NCBI GenBank assembly: GCA_045542595.1
Contig: JAZQLI010000023.1
Coordinates: 1-64,000 of the forward strand
DNA from: Scatosoma sp045542595
GTDB taxonomy: Bacteria > Bacillota > Clostridia > Christensenellales > Borkfalkiaceae
DNA: 64,000 nt
Reading direction: 5' to 3'
A program made the position numbers and the translations under genes. The notes beneath the pieces are model-generated. The model ran no database searches. It had not been told where the DNA came from and worked only from the letters and a program-made list of their open reading frames with translations. How positions within the stretch are numbered: the first letter of the stretch is position 1; the number at the start of each line of letters is the position of its first letter. This document shows positions 25,460 to 33,011 of the stretch, piece by piece.

Positions 25460-25595
25460 ACTTACATCAACCGCCTTAAAAAGGTTTAGATACAAGCAAG
25501 ACAAGGAGTGCGCGGCTTTGTTGCAAGGAGTGTACATAGACGTACACGACTAAAACAAAACGTAAGCACGACGACGTATTGCGCCGTATATAAAG
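25460..25595 (+). repeat. Structured dispersed repeat, copy A
   Basis: Lies between argG and argH. It begins ACTTACATCAACCG (25460-25473). Seventy-two bases later comes the core GTACATAGACGTAC (25532-25545). The inner stem is GTGTAC/GTACAC (25530-25535, 25542-25547) with loop ATAGAC. The outer stem is TTTGTT/AACAAA (25517-25522, 25554-25559). Copies B and C share this geometry with other outer-stem sequences. Confidence 0.7.
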
Positions 25596-25599
25596 CTTT

Positions 25600-26823
25600 T
25601 TACTTGTTTTTTTGGTTGACTTCGGCTTGTACTTTAATCGGAAGTCCGAACAAATTGATAAAGCCGGTTGCGTCCGCTTGGTTGTATACGTGGTCTTCGC
25701 CGAAGGTAGCAATCTCTTCCGAATAAAGCGAATAATCGCTCCACGCGCCTGCTTTGATGATATTGCCTTTATACAGCTTCAAACGTACCTTACCCGTAAC
25801 GTTTTCTTGCGTTTTATCCACGAAAGCGGAAAGCGCTTCACGCAAGGGAGTAAACCATTGTCCGTTGTATACAAGTTCCGCAAAGCAAACGGAAAGTTCT
25901 TGTTTTTTGTGCGCGGTGTATTTATCCAAACAAAGCGTTTCCAAATAGCTGTGCGCTGCGTACAAAATTTCACCGCCCGGCGTTTCGTATACGCCCCGAC
26001 ATTTCATACCTACCAAACGGTTTTCTACGATATCTAAAAGTCCGATACCGTTTGCGCCGCCCACTTTGTTGAGCGCAAGAATAATCTCTTTCGCACTCAT
26101 CTTTTTCCCGTCGAGTGCTACAGGACGTCCTTTTTCAAACTCTAACTCAATATACGTAGGTTTATCGGGCGCTTGCAAAGGCGATACGCCCATTTCCAAA
26201 AAGCCTTCCTTTTCGTATAACGGTTCGTTGCCCGCGTCTTCCAAATCCAACCCTTCGTGGCTCAAATGCCAAAGGTTTTTATCCTTAGAATAGTTGGTTT
26301 CACGGCTAATTTTCAAAGGTACGTTATGCGCTTCGGCGTAATCGATTTCTTCTTCACGCGATTTTATAGACCATTCTCTCCAAGGCGCGATAATAGGCAT
26401 ATCGGGCGCAAACGCTTTAATCGTGAGTTCGAAACGCACTTGGTCGTTACCTTTCCCCGTGCAACCGTGGCAAATGGCGTCCGCCCCTTCTTTTTTGGCG
26501 ATTTCCACAATACGCTTAGCAATTACGGGACGGGCAAACGACGTACCGAGCAAATATTCTTCGTATTTCGCACCAGCCATCATAGTAGGCACTACGTAAT
26601 CGTCCACGAACTCGTCCGTCAAATCTTCAACGTACAATTTGGAAGCACCCGTTTTGAGCGCCTTTTCTTCCAAACCGTCTAATTCGTCCGCTTGTCCAAC
26701 GTTACCGCTCACCGCAATAACTTCGCAGTTGTTGTAATTTTCCTTAAGCCAAGGGATAATGATGGACGTGTCCAGCCCTCCCGAATAGGCAAGTACTACT
26801 TTCTTGATATCTTTCTTATCCAT
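25600..26823 (-). CDS. argG: Argininosuccinate synthase
   Basis: Condenses citrulline and aspartate with ATP. LAYSGGLDTSI is the PP-loop near the N-terminus; GCTGKGNDQVRFE and SRETNYSKDKNLWHLSHEG are typical. AAAGGAG 8 bp before the ATG at 26823 supports this start (407 aa) over the reading frame seven codons longer. It is the first gene of the arginine unit, behind a consensus promoter with candidate ARG boxes. Confidence 0.97.
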   Translation of the reverse strand: MDKKDIKKVVLAYSGGLDTSIIIPWLKENYNNCEVIAVSGNVGQADELDGLEEKALKTGASKLYVEDLTDEFVDDYVVPTMMAGAKYEEYLLGTSFARPVIAKRIVEIAKKEGADAICHGCTGKGNDQVRFELTIKAFAPDMPIIAPWREWSIKSREEEIDYAEAHNVPLKISRETNYSKDKNLWHLSHEGLDLEDAGNEPLYEKEGFLEMGVSPLQAPDKPTYIELEFEKGRPVALDGKKMSAKEIILALNKVGGANGIGLLDIVENRLVGMKCRGVYETPGGEILYAAHSYLETLCLDKYTAHKKQELSVCFAELVYNGQWFTPLREALSAFVDKTQENVTGKVRLKLYKGNIIKAGAWSDYSLYSEEIATFGEDHVYNQADATGFINLFGLPIKVQAEVNQKNK

Positions 26824-26850
26824 AATGCTATTCTCCTTTTGCATACGTTT

Positions 26851-26864
26851 TGTATATTTATGCG
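26851..26864 (-). promoter_or_regulatory. Candidate ARG box at argG
   Basis: The minus-strand sequence CGCATAAATATACA, just after the -10 box, resembles ArgR/AhrC half-site pairs (TGCATAAATATTCA-like). More GCATA and TTCA motifs cluster at 26936-26995. No argR gene is in the window, so this rests on motif likeness only. Confidence 0.4.
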
Positions 26865-26867
26865 TTT

Positions 26868-26896
26868 ATTATACCGCGCAAAAAATGGATTGTCAA
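26868..26896 (-). promoter_or_regulatory. argG operon promoter
   Basis: Minus-strand TTGACA (26896-26891), a 17-bp spacer and TATAAT (26873-26868). Confidence 0.8.
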
Positions 26897-27161
26897 ACCC
26901 TTTTATACATTTATTTATAAGTTTTTTTGAATATTTTACGCATATATTGCATATTTGCATAAAATAATGAATATTTTTGAATTTTTTGCATAAAAGCAGC
27001 AAAATAAACGGTATAGACAACGGCAAAAAGATTTTTTAAAATTTGTCTAATTGCCATTAAACCATACTACCACAGTATACATTATAATACAATCGGCAAA
27101 GAATTTCAAGGGTTTAAGGGGCGCTTTTATCATTTTTTCCTTTTGTTTTTTCTTTTTCCGC

Positions 27162-27190
27162 TTGACAAACGGTTTGCTTTATTTTATAAT
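27162..27190 (+). promoter_or_regulatory. trmO promoter
   Basis: TTGACA (27162-27167), a 17-bp spacer and TATAAT (27185-27190). The box overlaps an in-frame upstream ATG and rules it out as a start. The rest of the 392-bp argG-trmO gap is AT-rich with no gene seen. Confidence 0.75.
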
Positions 27191-27215
27191 GAACGAAAAT
27201 AAGGACGGTTTTTTT

Positions 27216-27899
27216 ATGCAAGCACCACTCGCTATTTCCCCTATCGGCTACGTACAATCGGATTTCACAGACAAATTCGGTATTCCCCGTCAAAGCGGCA
27301 GAGCGCCGTCTTTGCAGGCGCGTATTGTACTCACTCCGCCCTATAACACCGAAGACGCAGTTCGGGAAATAGAAGGATTTTCCCATCTTTGGATTTTATT
27401 CGATTTTTCGGAAACGCGAAAGGAAGGGTGGTCGCCTACCGTACGTCCGCCGCGGCTGGGCGGTAACAAACGAGTGGGCGTGTTTGCCAGCCGTTCCCCC
27501 TTTCGCCCCAACCATATCGGGCTTTCGTGCGTGAAGTTGATACGAGTGGAAAAAGCGCCACAGCTTTGTCTTGTGGTATCGGGTGCGGATTTATTAAACG
27601 GCACGCCCGTTTTGGACATCAAGCCGTATCTGCCTTTTACCGATTGTATCCCCGAAGCGACGAGCGGTTACGCCGCCGCCCAAAAGGATTATAAACTGCA
27701 AGTACGCTTTCCCCAAGATTTGTTAGCGCGGTTGCCTAACGAAAAACGCGCAGGGTTACAAGAATGTCTTGCCGACGACCCAAGGCCTTCTTATCAAGAC
27801 AACCCGTTACGCGTTTACGGAATGGCGTTTGGCGGTTTTGAAATTAAATTCCGCGTAGAAGACGACGTACTCACCGTTTTAGACGTCATCCCCCTTTAA
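27216..27899 (+). CDS. trmO: tRNA (adenine(37)-N6)-methyltransferase TrmO-like
   Basis: Member of the YaeB/TsaA family, which N6-methylates threonylcarbamoyl-adenosine 37 in some tRNAs. The beta-barrel signature VGVFASRSPFRPNHIGLSCVK is intact, with HLWILFDF before it and DIKPYLPFTDC after. About 227 aa, the size of the E. coli protein. AAGGA lies 10 bp before the ATG at 27216. Single-gene unit. Confidence 0.9.
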   Translation: MQAPLAISPIGYVQSDFTDKFGIPRQSGRAPSLQARIVLTPPYNTEDAVREIEGFSHLWILFDFSETRKEGWSPTVRPPRLGGNKRVGVFASRSPFRPNHIGLSCVKLIRVEKAPQLCLVVSGADLLNGTPVLDIKPYLPFTDCIPEATSGYAAAQKDYKLQVRFPQDLLARLPNEKRAGLQECLADDPRPSYQDNPLRVYGMAFGGFEIKFRVEDDVLTVLDVIPL

Positions 27900-27905
27900 A
27901 CGAAG

Positions 27906-27935
27906 AACCGTTTGGAGCGAAAACTCCAAACGGTT
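27906..27935. terminator. Bidirectional terminator between trmO and degV
   Basis: AACCGTTTGGAG and CTCCAAACGGTT form a 12-bp perfect stem, with T-rich sequence on the plus-strand side. Confidence 0.85.
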
Positions 27936-27942
27936 ATTTTTA

Positions 27943-28815
27943 TTATCTATGCGTGCCTTTATGGAAAATTGCCAACGTACCGCAACCGGAATGCGAACCG
28001 ATAACCGCGCCTACGTAATTGACCATAATCTTCGTCGCAGGAAATTTTTTCGCGAGTAGCTCTTTGACGTACTCTACGTCTTCTATGCAATCGCCGTGGC
28101 TGATAAAAATGGGGTCGCCCTTTTCCATATCCGACGTTTCTACCACTCTATCCACCAAAGTATGGAGTGATTTTTTCCGTCCGATAGCCTTGCCAACCGC
28201 CACTAATTTACCGTTATCGTCCACGTGCATAATCGGTTTGATTTTGAGTATTGAACCCACGATAGCCGTCGCGCCTGAAACTCTGCCGCCGCGTTTTAAA
28301 TGGAATAAATTATCCACGGTAAATTGATGACAAATATGCAACTTCAAATTTTCTAAATACGCTGCCGTATCTTCTATGCTTGCGCCTTCGTTTGCCTTTT
28401 GCACCGCGTAATACAGCAAAAGTCCTTCGCCCATAGACGCCGCAAGGCTGTCCACGACGATAATTTTTCGGTTGGGATATTCTTTACGCAAATCCCTTGC
28501 CGCCACCATAAATCCGCCTGCCGTGCCCGAAAGCCCCGACGAAAAAGCGAGTACCAGCACGTCCCTGCCGCTTTTTAAGGGCTGTTCGATATGCGCTTTC
28601 GCCATTTCGCCCGTTACTTGGTAGGTAGTGGGCATTGCGCCGCCGCGCAGTTTTTCGTAAAATTCCTTTTCGGTGATTTTTTCGCCGCCTTCCCCTTCGT
28701 AATTGACGTTATTCATAGTAAATCCCAGCCGTACGCAATCGATACCGTGCTCGTCGAAAAAAGATTGCGGCATATCACAGCCCGAATCGGTGATAATTTC
28801 AAATTGTTTTTCCAT
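27943..28815 (-). CDS. DegV family fatty-acid-binding protein
   Basis: DegV/FakB-type protein that holds a fatty acid so that FakA can phosphorylate it. It starts ITDSGCDMPQSFFDEHGI and has the lipid-contact motif SSGLSGTAGGFMVA, then RGGRVSGATAIVGSILKIKPI. The 290-aa length is typical. A FakA/YloV homologue lies 5 kb away at 33012-34655, so the two may form one fatty-acid kinase. AAAGGAG precedes the ATG. Confidence 0.92.
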   Translation of the reverse strand: MEKQFEIITDSGCDMPQSFFDEHGIDCVRLGFTMNNVNYEGEGGEKITEKEFYEKLRGGAMPTTYQVTGEMAKAHIEQPLKSGRDVLVLAFSSGLSGTAGGFMVAARDLRKEYPNRKIIVVDSLAASMGEGLLLYYAVQKANEGASIEDTAAYLENLKLHICHQFTVDNLFHLKRGGRVSGATAIVGSILKIKPIMHVDDNGKLVAVGKAIGRKKSLHTLVDRVVETSDMEKGDPIFISHGDCIEDVEYVKELLAKKFPATKIMVNYVGAVIGSHSGCGTLAIFHKGTHR

Positions 28816-28834
28816 TTGTATAATACTCCTTTTT

Positions 28835-29077
28835 TTATCTTAATACGTTGAATTTTTTAATGCGCTCCGCTTCAAACGCTATTTCCACTATGTACGTGCC
28901 GTTTTTGCAAACCACTTCCATACGCGGTAAACCGTTGACGTCGAAATATTCGTTAAATTTTTCGGCAAAATCTTGCAAGACCAGTGCTTTACACCCTTCA
29001 CTCATCACTGATTTATCCGCTTGTATAACGTTATGTATACGTGTAAAATCGCGCACGCACGCCCTATCGTCTTTCAT
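28835..29077 (-). CDS. Possible divergent MinE
   Basis: An 80-aa protein 11 bp after minD. I see a MinE-like layout: an N-terminal stretch VRDFTRIHNVIQADKS comparable to the MinD-contact helix (RLxxxVxxDR in known MinE), then a helix LQDFAEKFNEYFDVN and a strand pair MEVVCKNGTYIVEIAFEAE. The N-terminal membrane helix of usual MinE is weak or absent. Length and position suit MinE, which would drive MinD off the membrane. Likeness is by eye only, and an unrelated small protein is possible. Confidence 0.45.
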   Translation of the reverse strand: MKDDRACVRDFTRIHNVIQADKSVMSEGCKALVLQDFAEKFNEYFDVNGLPRMEVVCKNGTYIVEIAFEAERIKKFNVLR

Positions 29078-29088
29078 TGATACCCCCC

Positions 29089-29859
29089 CTATAAACTCCT
29101 TTTTAAAAACCGTCGCATTCCGCCGAGTATCCCTACGTATTTTTTCGTTACGTCGTATAACTTTCGCTTGCCCGTGAGTACGTTTACCGCCAACACCTTA
29201 AACGCTGCGTGTGTTTCTTTCATAGCACTTTTGTAAATACCGTATTCTTCGGGCAAAACCCCGATAAGCGGCGTTTTCAGCACGCTTGCAATCTCTTGCG
29301 GATATAAACTCTCCCCGTCGAGCAATAACTCTCCGCGTACCTTGTTCAAGGCTACCGTTACGCTGCTAAGCGCATAGCTTTTTAATAGAGTAATTACTTT
29401 GTCCGCGTCGCGAATGGCAGAAATGTGCGGCGTGGTAACGACGATGGCTTCGTCTGCCGAAGCTACGGCGCGGTGAAACCCTTCGTCAATGCCTGCAGGG
29501 CAATCGATAATGATAAAATCAAACTGCGGTGCAAGGGCGTCTAATACCACCTTTAACGCCTGCGGCGATACGTACCGTTCGGGTACGGAATGGCTGCTGG
29601 TAAGGATATATAAATTACTGACTTCAGGATGACAAACGAGTGCTTGCTTCGCCCTGCACCTGCCTTCGATAACGTCTACGATATCGTATAATACAAGGTT
29701 CTCCACCCCTGCAACCACGTCTACGTTGTTCAAGCCGAAATCGGCGTCGCAGAGCACGACACGTGCGCCGCGACGGGCAAGCTGCGCGGATAAACACGCG
29801 GCTACCGTGGTTTTTCCCACGCCGCCCTTGCCTGACGTAATGACGATTTTCCTTGCCAT
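29089..29859 (-). CDS. minD: Septum site-determining ATPase MinD
   Basis: ParA/MinD-type ATPase that places the division site by cycling on the membrane. The deviant Walker A KGGVGKTTVAA is at 8-18, followed by CDADFGLNNVDVV and IIIDCPAGID. It ends in a basic amphipathic helix (GGMRRFLKRSL) that serves as the membrane-targeting sequence. 256 aa. GGAAAGGAAA precedes the ATG. No minC is adjacent. Confidence 0.94.
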   Translation of the reverse strand: MARKIVITSGKGGVGKTTVAACLSAQLARRGARVVLCDADFGLNNVDVVAGVENLVLYDIVDVIEGRCRAKQALVCHPEVSNLYILTSSHSVPERYVSPQALKVVLDALAPQFDFIIIDCPAGIDEGFHRAVASADEAIVVTTPHISAIRDADKVITLLKSYALSSVTVALNKVRGELLLDGESLYPQEIASVLKTPLIGVLPEEYGIYKSAMKETHAAFKVLAVNVLTGKRKLYDVTKKYVGILGGMRRFLKRSL

Positions 29860-30159
29860 TTTCCTTTCCGCACTCCTTGCCTTTTTTGCCGCAAATTTTC
29901 AGCTTGGAAAATTTTAACATCTCACCGTGAAAATATTTTGTCGAAGTTATGATAAAAAAAGCTTGTTTTCGCGAAAAGCTATGGTTTGTTGTCGTCGCCT
30001 GTTTATATTTTTATCATATTTCTTCCCAAAAAACAACCTACTCAACCTCGTTTTTTCTCTACCGAAAAATTCTATGTTCTCTACCAAAACAAAACCCCAC
30101 TCTACTGACAGTAGAGTGGGGGTTTTACATACGTTTTTAAACCGTTTTAATATGTATGT
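29860..30159. other. Gene-free stretch between hisIE and minD
   Basis: Holds the hisIE terminator at 30091-30126. Apart from that it is AT-rich. I found no convincing minD promoter, no small gene and no repeat. Confidence 0.5.
30091..30126 (-). terminator. Terminator after hisIE
   Basis: AAAACCCCACTCTAC pairs with GTAGAGTGGGG plus TTTT (one extra G) and is followed by a T-rich tract on the minus strand. Confidence 0.8.
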
Positions 30160-30792
30160 TTATCTATTGCGCTTACAAAGTTCGTTGCAAACTTCCGAAA
30201 TTTTCACGCCGCGCGCCGCCAAAAGCACCATTGTATGATACAACAAGTCTGCCGCTTCGTTGACAACGCCTTCCTTTTCTTCGTTTTTCGAAGCGATAAC
30301 AAATTCCACCGCTTCTTCGCCTACCTTTTTGGCTATTCTATCTACGCCGCGCGCAAACAAGAAACTGGTGTACGCGCCGTCTTGGGGGTTCTTCTTGTAT
30401 TCTTCCAAAATACGTTGCAATCTACCGAACATCTCGCCGCCGATTTCTTTATACTCGCCCTTGATTTGATTTGCAAAGCAGGAGAAAGAATTGTTTTCCG
30501 CGCAAGCATTGCCCTTTTGACGTACCTTTATAAGCAGCGTTTTACCGCTTTCATCTAAAAACGCCACGACAAGTTTTTGCGTATTGCCGTTTGTTACCCC
30601 ATACTTTTGCACCGCGCCCGTTGCATTGCAATAATGCACGTAGCCCGTCTCCGCCGTTTTATTGACGGCGTCGGCATTCATTTGCCCAAGCAAAAGCACT
30701 TCGCCGCTTTCATAATCCTGCGCGATTACGGGTATAAAACCCTTTTCGTCATATACAATTCCGTTTACGTTCCATTCTGTTTTGTTGGACAT
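30160..30792 (-). CDS. hisIE: HisIE-like protein with degenerate HisI domain
   Basis: A 210-aa fusion in the HisI-HisE order. The HisE part (about 115-210; SYTSFLF-type segment, RIAKKVGEEAVEFVIA, NEAADLLYHTMVLLAARG) is well kept and should hydrolyse phosphoribosyl-ATP or a similar nucleotide. The HisI part has lost key residues: the metal-binding DCDGD-like motif reads LDESG, ACH is ACA, and the W-KGETSG loop is KYGVTNG. So PRA-cyclohydrolase activity is doubtful. No other his gene is in the window. It has its own promoter, a GGAGG site and a terminator. Confidence 0.8.
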   Translation of the reverse strand: MSNKTEWNVNGIVYDEKGFIPVIAQDYESGEVLLLGQMNADAVNKTAETGYVHYCNATGAVQKYGVTNGNTQKLVVAFLDESGKTLLIKVRQKGNACAENNSFSCFANQIKGEYKEIGGEMFGRLQRILEEYKKNPQDGAYTSFLFARGVDRIAKKVGEEAVEFVIASKNEEKEGVVNEAADLLYHTMVLLAARGVKISEVCNELCKRNR

Positions 30793-30824
30793 ACTAAGCC
30801 TCCGTTTAAGAATCCTTCTCTTGT

Positions 30825-30853
30825 ATTATACTATAAATTTTCCATTTCGTCAA
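30825..30853 (-). promoter_or_regulatory. hisIE promoter
   Basis: Minus-strand TTGACG (30853-30848), a 17-bp spacer and TATAAT (30830-30825). Confidence 0.75.
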
Positions 30854-30892
30854 TAGCCTAGGAAAAATTTTCTTGCATTTTTCACTGTTTTT

Positions 30893-32899
30893 TCAGTTTA
30901 AAACTACGTCTTTTAAGCTTTCGTATTTCTTCAACGCCGCCCTTTTTAACTCTTCCGTTTCCAAACGCATATCAAACGTATCGTCCGAGAGTTTTTTCGC
31001 CGCGAATACCACTTGCGTGGGATATCGCAAATTTTTAATATCGCCGAGCATTTTTCCCGATTGTCTTGTACCGAAAAAGTCGCCGCCGCCGCGCATTTCC
31101 AAGTCCTTTTCGGCAATTTTGAACCCGTCCGTTTCGTTTTTGAACGCCGTTAAACGCTCTTTCGCCGTTTCCCCGTCCGAGCCCATTAAAAGGAAACAAT
31201 AACTCTTTTTATCTCCACGCCCTACTCTGCCGCGCAGCTGATGCAGCTGGGAAAGCCCAAAACGTTCGGCGTTGTAAATAATCATCATTGTGGCGGCAGG
31301 CACGTCCACGCCCACTTCGATAACGGTGGTGGATACCAAGCAATCGTATTCCCCGTTTTTAAACGCCGTCATCACTTCCGCTTTTTCTTTCTCTTTCATT
31401 CGCCCGTGCAAAAGAGCAAACCGTACGCGCGGCAACCTGCCTTTGAGTTCTTCATACAGTTCGGTTACACTGATAACCGAGCCTTCTTCGTCGTCTTGAA
31501 TTTTTGCGCAAACGAAGTACGCCTGCTTGCCTTCGCGCGTTTCCCTTTCCACGTAAGAAAGCATATCGTCGTACTTGCTTACGGGGATAATACTCGTGGA
31601 AATCTCTTGGCGTGATTTCGGTTTATCGGTAATGGTGGTAACGTCCAAATCCCCGTAAAAAATCAGCGATAACGTACGGGGAATGGGGGTTGCGCTCATA
31701 ACCAGCATATCCACTCCCTCCCCTTTTTGCGCCAACGCGTTGCGTTGCGCTACGCCGAAACGGTGCTGTTCGTCGCATACGATAAACGCAAGTGCAGGAA
31801 TTTCCACGTCGCCCTGAATAATGGCGTGCGTACCGCAAATGACGTCGATTTCCCCGTTTTTCAGCTTGGCTTTCATCTCCCGTTTTTCTTTCGCCGTCAT
31901 TGCACCCGCAAGATAGCCTACTCTATATTCGGGAAAGTATTTTTTAAGTAGCGCGTAATTTTGCGCGGCAAGCACTTCGGTGGGCGATAAATACGCCGCT
32001 GCATAACCGCTTTTAAGTGCCATAAACATACCGCACAGTGCCACCGCCGTTTTACCGCTGCCTACGTCCCCTTGCAAAAGCCTATTCATCTTCGTCGGCG
32101 CGTATACGTTGCGATAGATTTCGTTTACCGCGTTTTTTTGCCCTTCGGTGAAATCGAACCCGAATCGAGTTGCAAACGCTTTTACTTCGTCCGCGGAAAC
32201 CGAATACTTTCGAAGCCGCGCTTCTTCCTTGCCACCCTTTATCATTTTAAACGCTGAAATCAACGTAAAATATTCTTCTAACGCAATGCGCTCCGACGCC
32301 AAGTTCTTCGCGTCTTCGTCGGTGGGATTATGCACTTCGAAGTACGATTTTACAAGCGACGGTAAATTGTATTTTTGTATAATTCTTTCGGGAATAACCG
32401 AGTTTAAGTTCGCCTTTGTAAGTCCTTCCTTTATCGCGGAGCGCACCACCTTTTGGCTTAAGCTACCCTTTAAGGAATATACGGGTACGATACCCTTTAA
32501 GCGGTAGTTTTTATCGAGCGGTTCAAACGAAGGATTGACGATGGAAATTTGCCCAAATTTGTTTTGCACTCTGCCGTAAAATAAATATTCGCCCGGCTTT
32601 AATTTTTGCGCGACGTACGGCTGATGAAACCATATCGCCGTAAACGGAAAACCGTCCTGCGAACAAAAGGCACGTACCATTTTTTTACTGCTGCCGTAAT
32701 GCACGGGCGCAAGGCGTAACACTTCGCACGCAATCAATACGACGTCGTTATGATAAGCGGTTTTCAAGGAAGAACGCTCGGTTAAATCTAAATAGGCGCG
32801 CGGATAGAAGCGGACTAAATCGTCCACGTCAAAAATACCTAATTTTTCAAAATCTTTTTGCCGTTTTTCTCCGATAGAACGAAGAGAAGAAATCTTCAT
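30893..32899 (-). CDS. recG: ATP-dependent DNA helicase RecG
   Basis: Helicase that reverses stalled replication forks and unwinds branched DNA. The N-terminal wedge domain is followed by LLQGDVGSGKTAVA (Walker A near 270), CDEQHRFGV, the motif SATPIPRTL and HQLRGRVGRGDKKSYC. About 668 aa, as usual. The CAGGAGAG site 4-5 bp before the ATG at 32899 is preferred over the frame five codons longer. It follows fakA, the order found in Bacillus. Confidence 0.96.
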   Translation of the reverse strand: MKISSLRSIGEKRQKDFEKLGIFDVDDLVRFYPRAYLDLTERSSLKTAYHNDVVLIACEVLRLAPVHYGSSKKMVRAFCSQDGFPFTAIWFHQPYVAQKLKPGEYLFYGRVQNKFGQISIVNPSFEPLDKNYRLKGIVPVYSLKGSLSQKVVRSAIKEGLTKANLNSVIPERIIQKYNLPSLVKSYFEVHNPTDEDAKNLASERIALEEYFTLISAFKMIKGGKEEARLRKYSVSADEVKAFATRFGFDFTEGQKNAVNEIYRNVYAPTKMNRLLQGDVGSGKTAVALCGMFMALKSGYAAAYLSPTEVLAAQNYALLKKYFPEYRVGYLAGAMTAKEKREMKAKLKNGEIDVICGTHAIIQGDVEIPALAFIVCDEQHRFGVAQRNALAQKGEGVDMLVMSATPIPRTLSLIFYGDLDVTTITDKPKSRQEISTSIIPVSKYDDMLSYVERETREGKQAYFVCAKIQDDEEGSVISVTELYEELKGRLPRVRFALLHGRMKEKEKAEVMTAFKNGEYDCLVSTTVIEVGVDVPAATMMIIYNAERFGLSQLHQLRGRVGRGDKKSYCFLLMGSDGETAKERLTAFKNETDGFKIAEKDLEMRGGGDFFGTRQSGKMLGDIKNLRYPTQVVFAAKKLSDDTFDMRLETEELKRAALKKYESLKDVVLN

Positions 32900-33011
32900 A
32901 ATTCTCTCCTGCATATAACCGTGCTTTCCTATTGTTAAGGCGGAGTAAGCCGTGTTTCGCTCCTCCGCCCGTCATACGTATAATTATGCAATTTATACAA
33001 TTTTTAAACAA

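Noticed and set aside
25460..25595. Transposase or IS element at the dispersed repeats
   Set aside because: No open frame in any of the three copies resembles a transposase, and no terminal inverted repeats with target duplications were found.
27051..27215. N-terminal extension of trmO
   Set aside because: The added residues are low-complexity and the region holds the trmO promoter.
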